A stretch of 41,478 bases of DNA, from positions 1-41,478 of the forward strand of contig NWQQ01000041.1 of NCBI GenBank assembly GCA_002798255.1, read 5' to 3'. Position numbers and translations under genes: made by a program. Positions 1 through 8,412 of this stretch are shown here, piece by piece. This DNA is from Lysobacteraceae bacterium NML95-0200. GTDB taxonomy: Bacteria; Pseudomonadota; Gammaproteobacteria; Xanthomonadales; Xanthomonadaceae. The number at the start of each line of letters is the position of its first letter. Position 1 is the first letter of the stretch. Below the pieces are notes generated by a model that ran no database searches, was not told where the DNA came from, and saw nothing but the letters and a program-made list of their open reading frames with translations.

Positions 1-128
1 GGACAAGTTCGAGCTGCATCTCAAGGAGACCGAGTTCCGCTTCAATCATCGGCACCTTGATCTCTACAAGACACTGCTTAAACTGCTCAAAGATGACCCT
101 CTTTGAGGCGTTTGCTTCCTAAGCCCCC
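1..128 (+). mobile_element. Right end of an IS1595-family insertion sequence
   Basis: This is the transposase 3' end plus about 22 bp of trailing sequence. The element probably ends at the CCCCC near position 128, because elements of this group often have a G-rich outer end to the inverted repeat. This is inference: the left end is outside the window, so neither the inverted repeat nor the expected 8-bp target duplication can be confirmed. Confidence 0.4.
2..106 (+). CDS. IS1595-family (ISXO2-like) transposase, C-terminal fragment
   Basis: The window opens inside this reading frame. The last 34 codons before TGA include the segments KFELHLKETEFRFNHRH and LYKTLLKLLKDDPL. I recognise these as the conserved C-terminal end of IS1595/ISXO2-type DDE transposases, from memory of the family. 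The rest of the gene lies left of the window, so whether it is intact is unknown. The stop is only 37 bp from the end of hrpB, which means the element inserted directly downstream of that convergent gene. Confidence is good for the family and low for the exact subgroup. Confidence 0.8.
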   Translation, partial: DKFELHLKETEFRFNHRHLDLYKTLLKLLKDDPL

Positions 129-143
129 AGGTTTTTACAGCCA

Positions 144-2642
144 TCACGTCCCGCGCGGTTTCGCCCAGTGGGTTGCCACCGCATTCCAGGGATCATCCGG
201 CCACGGATGCTTGGGATAGCGGCCTTTCATTTCTTTCTTCACTTCCGGGTAGGTGTTTTCCCAGAAGCTCTTGAGGTCGCGGGTGACTTGCAGTGGCCGC
301 TGTGCGGGTGAGAGCAGGTGCAGGGTCAGCGGGATGCGGCCAGCGCAGATGCGCGGGGTTTCTCCAAGGCCAAACAGTTCCTGCAACTTCACCGCCAGTA
401 TCGCTTCCGCCTCATGGGCATCGCCATCACCAGGCAGGTAGCGGATGCTGCGCTCAAGACCTGAGGGCACGGTGATGCGCCGGGGCGCAAGCTGGTCAAT
501 GCGGCGACGCTCATCCCAGCCCAGTCGGTTGGACAGCGCCTGCTGCAACTCCTGGCTTTGTATGGCATCGAGCCGGGTTTTTCCGGCAAGCACGGGGGCG
601 AGCCAGTCTTCCAGTGTGGCGAGCAGGGCAGGCTCGGAAAAATCCGGCAGTTCAAGTTCAGGCATCCAGTGCCTGAGGCAGGCCACACGGGCAAGAAAGT
701 CATCACGCGCATCCCAGGGCAGCACTTCAAGCCCCAACTCACGCACCGCGACCAACAACGCCGGAGTGGCCAGCGCCGGATCCACTTTACCTGCCGGACG
801 CGAGTCCAGCACGATACCGGCAAAGCGGTTGACTCGCTCGGCGACCAGGGCGCGTTTTTCCGCATCCCAGCGCACTTCATCGCCTTCACGGAAATCGCTG
901 GCAAAGGCCGTGCGCAGATATGTTTCATCCACCGGTGCGCCGCCCAGCAGCAAGGCATCACGGGCTTCAAAGCGCAGTTCGCTGGCGACCAGCCAGGGTT
1001 CGCCCTGCAATGCGCTGTGCTCATGCAGGCGCATGCGCCGGCCATTGCTGAGCTGATAGCGCAGCATCTGGCCGGGTTGTTTGTGAGCGATGCGGTCGGG
1101 AAAGGCGTGCGCCAGTACATCCCCCAGCGCATGTGAAGGCACATGCGAAGGCGGCGGGCTTTGCAGCCTGATGCGCCGTCGCCATTGCTTTGCCGCCTGG
1201 TCGATGGCGGCCAGGGCGCTGCGACTGGCATCGGCCGGGGTTTGCCCGCGCCGGAACGCCGCCAGCGCCTGCCAGCGCTCGGCCAGGGCATCGCTGCGGC
1301 TGCGCAGCGGGTCGCGGGCTTCCAGCAGCGCGGCCAAGTCGCAGGCGAGCGCCCGGGCTTCATCCCCCCGGGCGGCCAGCAGCATGGCCGCCAGTCGTGG
1401 ATGCGTACCCAGCGCCAGCAAGGCGCGGCCATGCGCGGTGATGGCGTGCTGCGCATCCAGTGCGCCGAGCTGCTGCAGCAAATCACGTGCCGCAGCCAAT
1501 GCGCCAGAAGGCGGGGCATCGACAAAACGCAGGGCATCGCTGCCCCAGGCGGCCAGCTCCAGCGCCAGCCCGGCCAGCTCGACTTGCTGGATTTCCGCGC
1601 GCCGCTGCGGCGCAAGCCGTTCGGATTCCGGCCACAGGCGATAGCAATACCCGGCCGCCACACGTCCGGCGCGTCCGGCGCGCTGCCCGGCGCTAGCCTG
1701 GGCGATGCGCACCACTTCCAGCCGGGAAAAGCCGCTATTGGGGTCGTAGCGCGGCTCACGCGCCAGTCCGCTATCAATCACCACGCGCACGCCGGGCAGG
1801 GTCAGGCTGGATTCGGCCACATTGGTCGCCAGCACCATGCGGCGCTTGCCGTCGGATGCGGGCTGCAAAATGCGAGCCTGCTGCTCCACCGGCAATTCGC
1901 CATGCAGGCTCAATATTTCCACATCAGGCGCATCCAGCGTTTGCAGTGCGCTTTCTGCGCGGCGGATTTCCCGCAAGCCGGGCAGAAACACCAACACATC
2001 GCCCGCATGTTGCCCGAGCGCCGCTTGCACTGCGCGTTTTAACTGCACTTCCAGCGCCTCATCGCGGCGTGCCGGAAAATGGCTCACATCCACCGGAAAA
2101 CTGCGTCCGGCGCTACTGATGCGCGGCGCATCGAGCCACTCGGCCAGCCGCTCGCCATCAAGCGTGGCGCTCATCACCACAATGCGCAGCTCATCGCGCA
2201 CGCTGGCCTGCACGTCCAGCGCCAGCGCCAGCCCCAGGTCGGCGGCCAGATGCCGTTCGTGGAATTCGTCAAACACAATCGCGCCCACGCCTTCCAGCAG
2301 CGGGTCGTCCTGAATCAGGCGGGTGAGAATACCTTCGGTCACGACTTCAATCCGGGTGCGCGCCGATACTTTTTGCTCAAAACGGATGCGATAGCCGACC
2401 GTTTCACCGACCGCCTCGCCCAATTGCTGCGCCATGAACATCGCCGCCGCGCGCGCCGCCACCCGGCGCGGCTCCAGCATCAGGATTTTCTGCCCGGCAA
2501 GCCACGATGCATCCAGCAAGGCCAGCGGCACCTGGGTGGTCTTGCCTGCACCCGGCGGCGCTTCCAGCACCAGGCGCGGGTGTCCGGCCAGGCTTTGCAG
2601 CACCCTGGGCAGGACTTCTTCGATGGGAAAACCTGGAGACAT
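144..2642 (-). CDS. hrpB: ATP-dependent RNA helicase HrpB
   Basis: DExH-box superfamily 2 helicase of the HrpB family (not the type III secretion regulator of the same name). The 832-residue protein has the full family layout. Walker A APPGAGKTT lies at about residues 28-36, motif II is DEFH near 125, and motif III is SAT. Motif VI is QRAGRAGR, and the family-specific C-terminal domain ends in HPWPDDPWNAVATHW. ATG at 2642 is preferred over the in-frame TTG at 2645 because GGGAG sits 5 bases before the ATG. The role of HrpB in bacteria is poorly defined; RNA remodelling is assumed. The gene lies directly downstream of the TonB receptor on the same strand but is separated from it by a terminator. 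Confidence 0.95.
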   Translation of the reverse strand: MSPGFPIEEVLPRVLQSLAGHPRLVLEAPPGAGKTTQVPLALLDASWLAGQKILMLEPRRVAARAAAMFMAQQLGEAVGETVGYRIRFEQKVSARTRIEVVTEGILTRLIQDDPLLEGVGAIVFDEFHERHLAADLGLALALDVQASVRDELRIVVMSATLDGERLAEWLDAPRISSAGRSFPVDVSHFPARRDEALEVQLKRAVQAALGQHAGDVLVFLPGLREIRRAESALQTLDAPDVEILSLHGELPVEQQARILQPASDGKRRMVLATNVAESSLTLPGVRVVIDSGLAREPRYDPNSGFSRLEVVRIAQASAGQRAGRAGRVAAGYCYRLWPESERLAPQRRAEIQQVELAGLALELAAWGSDALRFVDAPPSGALAAARDLLQQLGALDAQHAITAHGRALLALGTHPRLAAMLLAARGDEARALACDLAALLEARDPLRSRSDALAERWQALAAFRRGQTPADASRSALAAIDQAAKQWRRRIRLQSPPPSHVPSHALGDVLAHAFPDRIAHKQPGQMLRYQLSNGRRMRLHEHSALQGEPWLVASELRFEARDALLLGGAPVDETYLRTAFASDFREGDEVRWDAEKRALVAERVNRFAGIVLDSRPAGKVDPALATPALLVAVRELGLEVLPWDARDDFLARVACLRHWMPELELPDFSEPALLATLEDWLAPVLAGKTRLDAIQSQELQQALSNRLGWDERRRIDQLAPRRITVPSGLERSIRYLPGDGDAHEAEAILAVKLQELFGLGETPRICAGRIPLTLHLLSPAQRPLQVTRDLKSFWENTYPEVKKEMKGRYPKHPWPDDPWNAVATHWAKPRGT

Positions 2643-2690
2643 CAAAACTCCCTGAAAAAATCATCCCGGAATTTTACGCAGCGCCCAAAA

Positions 2691-2720
2691 CAAAGGGCCG
2701 GCACCGCTGCCGACCCTTTG
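2691..2720 (-). terminator. Intrinsic terminator of the TonB-dependent receptor gene
   Basis: A 12-bp stem (CAAAGGGCCGGC with GCCGACCCTTTG, one G-U wobble) encloses a 6-base loop. In the minus-strand direction it is followed by TTTT. It lies 22 bp past the receptor stop and about 50 bp before hrpB. Confidence 0.85.
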
Positions 2721-2741
2721 CCCATTCACCACAACTGGCGA

Positions 2742-5627
2742 TTAGAACGTGTAGTTCAGACCCAGGTAGGCGTAGCGCCCCAGGCTTTCATACAACGCGC
2801 TGCCAACGCCCGTGCCGTAGTAGTTGACCGGCGGGTTCTTGTTGAACACGTTGTTCACGCCCAGGCTCACGTCCATGCCGTTCTGGAACTGGTAGCCAAA
2901 CTGGGTGTTGTGCACCACATGGCTGCCATTGCGGATGGGCGAGGCCTGACCGGGATTGCTCTGGTAGCTGGCCGGCTCCACGCGCAGATTGTGATGCACA
3001 TAGTTCACCGTCCACGAAGCACGGAAGCCGCCTTGCAGATACTTCAGGTCCAGGTTGCCGCGCCAACGCGGGGTGGAAACATGCGTCAGCCATTCCCTGT
3101 ATTCATGCGGGAACTCCTGGAACGCCCACTCACGCGATTGCAGCATGCGGGTGCCGACAAAACGCGAGATGAACTTGCCTGCGCCAAGGTCAAAGCGGTA
3201 ATCCACTTCCACGTCGATACCGGCACGGCGGCGACGCGCCAGATTTTCGTTGAGCGCCTCCCAGTAATAGATGCTGTGCTCGGGGAAGAAATTGCCCAGG
3301 CTGTCGGTATGACCACCGGCCGGCGCGCGCCTGATGAAGCCGCAGAACTTGTTATTGATGCCGCCGGGCGCATCCACGCAGCGGGTGGCATTGGTCTGGG
3401 CAGACACCGTGCCAATGACCTGGTTGAGGTTGACCCGCCAGTAGTCCACCGAAAGCCCCAGGCCATTGATGAACTCCGGCTGCCAGACGAAACCGGCCGA
3501 GAGGCTGCGCGCGGTTTCCGGCAACAGCGCCGGATTGCCGCCTGCCACCCCCGGACGGCTGGCACCATAAGTATCTTCCCAGCCCACCGGAATACCCAGT
3601 GCCGAGCAATTGGCCTGACGACGTGCCGCATCGGCGGCGGTCTGCGGGCGGTTGCTGTTGTTGGCGGCATAGTTGCAGGGGTCGCTGACCTGTCTGAAAT
3701 CCTGCGACTGTGGTGCAAACAACTCAGCGATATTCGGCGCGCGTACCGCCTGTGCGTAGCTGCTGCGCACCCGGAACTGGCTGTTCAGCGCCCAGTCCAG
3801 ACCGATATTCCAGGTCTTGGTCTTGCCTGCGGTGCTGTACCTGGAATAACGGCCTGCCAAATCCACGGCAAAACGCTCAATCAACGGCTTGTCCGCCAGC
3901 AGCGGGATGCTGAGCTCGGCAAATACTTCTTTCACCGAATACTGGCCATTGCTACCGGCAAGCGCATTCATGAAGGTCGCGCCGGAGGCCACCAGCGGGT
4001 CAATCTGGCGACGGCTCTTTTCCTTGCGGTATTCCACACCGGCGGCAAAACCGGCATCACCGGCCGGCAAGGCAAACAGCACCGGCGTATTGACCGAAGC
4101 GGAGAACACGGCCTGGGTCAGGCGGGTGGTGTCGGGCGAATGTACATTGAACCAGTCCGCTGCCTGGGCGCTGATGGTGCCATCGCCAAACACATTGAAC
4201 GGCACACAGCCAGGCAGGCCGCTGCGGCAGACGATTTGACCATTGGCATCGCGCACCGCATCAAGCCCTGCCCGCCAGCGACTTTCGACCCGGTTATTGA
4301 ACAGGATGTTGCGTATGTCGGTCTGGCCGTAATTGGCCGAGACTTCGTAATCCCAGTTTTCGTTCAGGCTGCCTTCCAGACCCAGCACGAAACGCCGGGT
4401 GCTGCGCGCAATCTTCTGTCCGCGACGGCCAGCATCGGCATTGGCACGGATGAAGGTCAGCGACTGCATGCCATTGGCATCCATCAGCGCCGCCAGGGAC
4501 GGGCTGACGAAGGCATTGTCACGCGCCACGGTGGTGGCGCCAAAGGTCGGCTGCCCCAGGGTTCTGGACTTGGCCTCGACATACTTGCCTTCAAAGAAAA
4601 GGCGATGGTTGTCGCTGATTTCGAAATTCACCTGGGTATTGACGCTAAAGCGGCGATAGTCCGGCTGCATTTCGGTGAACTGGTTAAGGTCAATAAAGTC
4701 ACAGTCCACGCAGACATTGCCTGCCACCCGGCCCATATTGGCCAGCCGCACCGAACCATCGGGATTGAACAGATAGCGCTTGCCGCCCGCCAGGAAGGTA
4801 CCGGCAGTGGAAAACACATACGTCCCGCCCGGGCCCTGCAACACCGTCTGCGGATTGCGCTCATCAGCGGGCTTGCCGGGGTCATACGCGGGATTGGGCA
4901 TCGACACCAGATAGCGCCGCCCGATGGCGCGGTCGGTCGCATCCAGGCGCGTGAGGCGGCTGAATTCCAGCGAAGCGGACACATTGCCGCGACCATCGGC
5001 AAAGCCGGTACCGGCGGTGATGCTGGCAAGCTGCTTGCCATGCCCGCCTTCCTGGGTTTTGCCCGCCTGGGTGCGCAGCCTGAAGCCTTCAAAATCCTTT
5101 TTCAGGATGAAATTCACCACCCCGGCCACGGCATCGGCGCCATACACCGCCGAAGCGCCGCCGGTGATGACTTCCACGCGGTCAATCCATTCCACCGGAA
5201 TGGTATTGACGTCCACCGAGCTGGAGCCTTCATTGGCACCAACATGGCGGCGGCCATTGACCAGCACCAGGGTGCGCGAAGCGCCCATGCCGCGCAGGTC
5301 CATGAGGCTCAAACCGGAGGTGCCAATATTGCCGCCACCGGTATTGCCCATGGTATAGCTGGGGGTGAGCTGCGGCATGCTGACCATCAGTTCGCCAATA
5401 TTGGTGGCGCCCGTGGCGCGGATTTCTTCAGAAGTGATGCCGGTCACCGGCGAGGGGGTGACAAAGCCGTCACGGGCAATGCGCGTACCGGTGACGGTGA
5501 TTTTGTCCAGCGCCGCACTGTTTTGTTCATTGGCAGCGGTTTGGGTATCAGCCGCCTGGGCAAAAACCAGGGACGGCGAGAGCAGGCCGGCCAGCACGGC
5601 GGCGGCCAGCGGATGACGATGAAGCAT
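2742..5627 (-). CDS. TonB-dependent outer-membrane receptor
   Basis: A 961-residue TonB-dependent transporter. A signal peptide (MLHRHPLAAAVLAGLLSP, cleavage near VFAQA) is followed by a TonB-box-like DKITVTGTRI. The plug domain has GMGASRTLVLVNGRRH and EVITGGASAVYGADAVAGVVNF. A 22-strand-type barrel follows, ending in YLGLNYTF with a terminal Phe. The cysteine-containing extracellular motif DPC...ANCSALGIP is typical of a large receptor subfamily in Xanthomonadaceae, Sphingomonads and Caulobacter. The substrate cannot be told; no uptake or degradation genes flank it. The ATG at 5627 has AGGT 8-9 bases upstream and begins the signal peptide directly, so it is preferred over the TTG at 5642. 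Confidence 0.93.
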   Translation of the reverse strand: MLHRHPLAAAVLAGLLSPSLVFAQAADTQTAANEQNSAALDKITVTGTRIARDGFVTPSPVTGITSEEIRATGATNIGELMVSMPQLTPSYTMGNTGGGNIGTSGLSLMDLRGMGASRTLVLVNGRRHVGANEGSSSVDVNTIPVEWIDRVEVITGGASAVYGADAVAGVVNFILKKDFEGFRLRTQAGKTQEGGHGKQLASITAGTGFADGRGNVSASLEFSRLTRLDATDRAIGRRYLVSMPNPAYDPGKPADERNPQTVLQGPGGTYVFSTAGTFLAGGKRYLFNPDGSVRLANMGRVAGNVCVDCDFIDLNQFTEMQPDYRRFSVNTQVNFEISDNHRLFFEGKYVEAKSRTLGQPTFGATTVARDNAFVSPSLAALMDANGMQSLTFIRANADAGRRGQKIARSTRRFVLGLEGSLNENWDYEVSANYGQTDIRNILFNNRVESRWRAGLDAVRDANGQIVCRSGLPGCVPFNVFGDGTISAQAADWFNVHSPDTTRLTQAVFSASVNTPVLFALPAGDAGFAAGVEYRKEKSRRQIDPLVASGATFMNALAGSNGQYSVKEVFAELSIPLLADKPLIERFAVDLAGRYSRYSTAGKTKTWNIGLDWALNSQFRVRSSYAQAVRAPNIAELFAPQSQDFRQVSDPCNYAANNSNRPQTAADAARRQANCSALGIPVGWEDTYGASRPGVAGGNPALLPETARSLSAGFVWQPEFINGLGLSVDYWRVNLNQVIGTVSAQTNATRCVDAPGGINNKFCGFIRRAPAGGHTDSLGNFFPEHSIYYWEALNENLARRRRAGIDVEVDYRFDLGAGKFISRFVGTRMLQSREWAFQEFPHEYREWLTHVSTPRWRGNLDLKYLQGGFRASWTVNYVHHNLRVEPASYQSNPGQASPIRNGSHVVHNTQFGYQFQNGMDVSLGVNNVFNKNPPVNYYGTGVGSALYESLGRYAYLGLNYTF

Positions 5628-5868
5628 GAAAATTACCTGCAACAGTAGGGGGGAGGAAGCCCGCCTCCGGCATCACGCCGAAGACGTGAAAACAGTGAAG
5701 CGGTTGGCCTTTTTACGCGTTCTTAACCAACAAAGTAAGCCCACGCCCAGGCTTCAGTTTGCCCCTATTCAGGTTCATTAAGCGTTATCTGGCGCTGGCG
5801 AACTTGCCTCATCCCCCGAGACAGGCACAATAGCGCCCCTCGCCACCGGCATTTGTTCCAGTTTGCCC

Positions 5869-6672
5869 ATGCTTATCGACATCGGCGCCAATCTCACCCA
5901 TGACAGTTTCGACCACGACCGCGAGGCGGTGCTGGCGCGCGCGCGCGCCGCCGGGGTGGGACGGATGATTGTCACCGGCGCCTGCCGCAAGCACTCGCCC
6001 AGGGCGCTGGCTCTGGCGCAGCAATATCCGGGCGAGCTGTTCGCCACCGCCGGAGTGCATCCACACCATGCCACGGAATACACCGCCGAATGCGATGCCG
6101 AACTGCGCGCACTGCACCGGCACCCGGAAGTGGTGGCCGTAGGCGAATGCGGGCTGGACTACTTCCGTGATTTCTCGCCACGGCCCATGCAGCGCAAGGC
6201 TTTCGAGCAGCAGCTGCAAATCGCCGTGGACACCGGCAAGCCGCTGTTTTTGCACCAGCGTGATGCGCATGCCGACTTCATGGCAGTGATGAAAAACTTT
6301 GCTGGCCGGTTAGGGCCCGCCGTGGTGCACTGTTTTACCGGCAGCCGTGAAGAGTTATTCGACTATCTTGACCAGGACTGGCATATCGGCATCACCGGCT
6401 GGCTATGCGATGAGCGCCGTGGCCAGCATCTGCGCGAACTGGTACGGCATATCCCGGCCGGGCGGCTGATGGTGGAGACCGATGCGCCCTATCTTTTGCC
6501 ACGCACCTTAAAACCAATGCCCAAAGACCGGCGCAATGAGCCGGCCTTCCTGCCGCATATCGTCGAGGAACTGGCGCGCGACCGGGGCGAGCTAGCGACC
6601 GTGACTGCCGCTGCCGCCACAGCGGTGACCGAGGCATTCTTCCGCCTGCCGCCAATTGCGGCGCCGCAATGA
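5869..6672 (+). CDS. tatD: TatD family 3'-5' DNase
   Basis: Metal-dependent hydrolase of the TatD nuclease family, 267 residues. The N-terminus reads DIGANLTHD, matching the DIGVNLT start of E. coli TatD rather than the DxHxH start of YcfH/YjjV. Other landmarks are GVHPHHA, GECGLDYFRDFS, FLHQRDAH, HCFTGSREEL and ETDAPYLLPR. TatD is a magnesium-dependent 3'-5' exonuclease linked to oxidative DNA damage and DNA turnover. The gene is divergent from the TonB receptor and stands alone, with no tatABC. ATG at 5869 is used; an in-frame TTG lies 6 bp upstream. Confidence 0.93.
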   Translation: MLIDIGANLTHDSFDHDREAVLARARAAGVGRMIVTGACRKHSPRALALAQQYPGELFATAGVHPHHATEYTAECDAELRALHRHPEVVAVGECGLDYFRDFSPRPMQRKAFEQQLQIAVDTGKPLFLHQRDAHADFMAVMKNFAGRLGPAVVHCFTGSREELFDYLDQDWHIGITGWLCDERRGQHLRELVRHIPAGRLMVETDAPYLLPRTLKPMPKDRRNEPAFLPHIVEELARDRGELATVTAAAATAVTEAFFRLPPIAAPQ

Positions 6673-6676
6673 CAAA

Positions 6677-6695
6677 GCGCCGGAAAAGCCGGCGC
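6677..6695. terminator. Possible bidirectional terminator between tatD and the OB-fold gene
   Basis: A perfect 7-bp GC-rich stem (GCGCCGG / CCGGCGC) with loop AAAAG lies 4 bp after the tatD stop and 28 bp before the end of the convergent gene. Downstream T tracts are short on both sides (CTGTCTT forward, TTTGTC reverse), so efficiency is uncertain. Confidence 0.6.
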
Positions 6696-6723
6696 CTGTC
6701 TTGTGTGAAACAAAATTGACTGC

Positions 6724-7122
6724 TTACAGCTTGCGAATCGAATCCACGTCGATTTCCAGGGTACGCATGCCCTTGTCCACTTCGCCACGGATTTCCACGC
6801 GATCATCCGGGCCAATTTCCTGGCCGTGCCAATCGTCGTCATCAATATCCACATCAATGCGGCCACTGGCATCTTCAAACACGTAAATCTCGCCGTACTT
6901 GTGGCTGACAATACGCCCTTGCAGCAGCACCTTGGCATCGTCACGCAGGCGCTTGGCCTCGGCCACGGTCATCACACGCTGCTGCGAAGGCCCGGTAAAA
7001 CCGGCGCGCTGATTGGCCGCCTGATTGCCGCGCGGGCCGGTGAACCCGCCCTGCTGGGCAGCCAGCGAACCTGCGGCCAACATCAACCCGATACCCGAGA
7101 GCAGCAAAAACGTCTTTTTCAT
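6724..7122 (-). CDS. YgiW/YdeI-type periplasmic OB-fold (BOF) protein
   Basis: A 132-residue secreted protein. The signal peptide MKKTFLLLSGIGLMLAAGSLAAQ is followed by a Gly/Arg-rich linker (GGFTGPRGNQ). A bacterial OB-fold domain then starts at VMTVAEAKRLRDDAKVLLQG and contains YVFEDASGRIDVDIDDDDW and IRGEVDKG. Proteins of this family (YgiW, YdeI) bind small charged ligands and contribute to tolerance of peroxide, cadmium, acid or antimicrobial peptides in enterics; the role here is inferred. The ATG at 7122 has an excellent ribosome site (GGAAGGAG, 7 bases upstream). The gene is divergent from the RND pump with 138 bp between them. Confidence 0.88.
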   Translation of the reverse strand: MKKTFLLLSGIGLMLAAGSLAAQQGGFTGPRGNQAANQRAGFTGPSQQRVMTVAEAKRLRDDAKVLLQGRIVSHKYGEIYVFEDASGRIDVDIDDDDWHGQEIGPDDRVEIRGEVDKGMRTLEIDVDSIRKL

Positions 7123-7260
7123 GGCTACGCTCCTTCCAATCACATGGGAAACTTTGCAAAACTGCATCCTAGCAAGGCATTGCTGAACCCCATGCAAGCC
7201 CGGTAACAGCGGGCATGGTGGTAGGCTTTAGCGGTTTTCTGCCGATGATACAGCCCCACC

Positions 7261-8412
7261 ATGCCGCTGATATTTTCCCCGCGCCTTCGCACCGCCTGCA
7301 GCCGCCTGTGGCTGGCCGCCACGCTCGTCTGGCTGCTGTCTGCCTGCAACCCGAAACCGGCAGAACAAGCCGCCAGCGCCCCAGGCACGGCCCAGGCGGT
7401 ATCGGTAACCCGGCCGCAAATGCGGGAAATGACCCGGCAAATCACCGTTTCCGGGCCGGTTTCGGCAGTGGAAGAAATGCAGCTGGGGGTGGAGCTTTCC
7501 GGGTTGCGGGTGACGGCGCTGCATGTGGATGCCGGACAGGCGGTGAGGCGCGGACAACTGCTGCTGACCCTTGATGCGCGCATGCTGGATGCTGAACTTG
7601 CCCAGGCCGAGGCGGCCTTGCGCGAAGCCGAGGCCGCGGCCGCACTTGCGCGCAGCCATTTTGCCCGTGGCGAAAATCTGGCGCGCGACCAATACATCAG
7701 CGCCATGCAACTGGATGAACTGCGCGCGGCGCGTACCCAGGGCGAAGCGCGGCTGGGCACCGCGCGTGCGGCACGCAATACCGCCGCGCTGCGGCGCAGT
7801 TTTGCCGAGCTGCGCGCGCCTGCCGACGGCATCATCAGCAAGCGTCTGGTACAGCCGGGGCAGGTGGTGATGGCCGGCAGTGAGCTGCTGCGGCTTATCA
7901 AGCATGGGCAACTGGAATGGCGCGCGGAACTGCCGGCCAGCCTGCTTGGCCAAGTCAATGTCGGTGATGTGATTCACCTCACCACCCCCGATGGCAGCGC
8001 GCTGCAAGGCCGGGTGCGCGCGGTCAGCCCCGGCGTGGACGCGGCCACCCGTACCGGCACGGTGTTCGCCGACCTGCCCGCAGGCCTGTTGCAGTCACGC
8101 ACCTTGCAGGCAGGCAGCTATCTTGAGGGACGGATTGATAGCGGCATTCAAAAGCTGCTGGCCGTGCCGGCCGATGCGGTATTGCTGCGCGATGGCTTCC
8201 CGGCAGTGTTTGTGCTGGACGGGGATGCAGTAGCGCGATTGCAGCGCATTGAAACCGGCGAGCGCGCCGATGGCTTTGTGGAAGTGAAATCCGGACTTGC
8301 CGCAGGTGCGCAGGTGGTGCTGGAAGGCGCCGGTTTTCTGACCGATGGCGACAAGGTGCGGGTTTTGCCCGCATCGGCTGATGCCGCCCACAACCAGAAG
8401 CCCGGCCAATGA
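7261..8412 (+). CDS. RND efflux periplasmic adaptor (membrane fusion protein, lipoprotein)
   Basis: HlyD/AcrA-type adaptor of 383 residues. The N-terminus ends in the lipobox LLSAC (acylated Cys near residue 30). A biotinyl-lipoyl half follows (LRVTALHVDAGQAVRRGQLLLTL), then an Ala/Glu/Arg-rich coiled-coil hairpin. The second lipoyl half reads LRAPADGIISKRLVQPGQVV, followed by beta-barrel and membrane-proximal domains (AVPADAVLLRDGFPAVFVLDGD). It links the inner-membrane pump to an outer-membrane channel. Its stop overlaps the permease start by 4 bp (ATGA), so the two are translationally coupled. No clear Shine-Dalgarno site lies before its ATG. Confidence 0.92.
   Translation: MPLIFSPRLRTACSRLWLAATLVWLLSACNPKPAEQAASAPGTAQAVSVTRPQMREMTRQITVSGPVSAVEEMQLGVELSGLRVTALHVDAGQAVRRGQLLLTLDARMLDAELAQAEAALREAEAAAALARSHFARGENLARDQYISAMQLDELRAARTQGEARLGTARAARNTAALRRSFAELRAPADGIISKRLVQPGQVVMAGSELLRLIKHGQLEWRAELPASLLGQVNVGDVIHLTTPDGSALQGRVRAVSPGVDAATRTGTVFADLPAGLLQSRTLQAGSYLEGRIDSGIQKLLAVPADAVLLRDGFPAVFVLDGDAVARLQRIETGERADGFVEVKSGLAAGAQVVLEGAGFLTDGDKVRVLPASADAAHNQKPGQ

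Noticed and set aside
2079-5648. Very long plus-strand open frame (over 1100 codons) antisense to hrpB and the TonB receptor
   Set aside because: It crosses two strongly supported genes and a terminator, has composition rich in His, Arg, Gly and Gln with no domain pattern, and is the antisense shadow expected in high-GC DNA.
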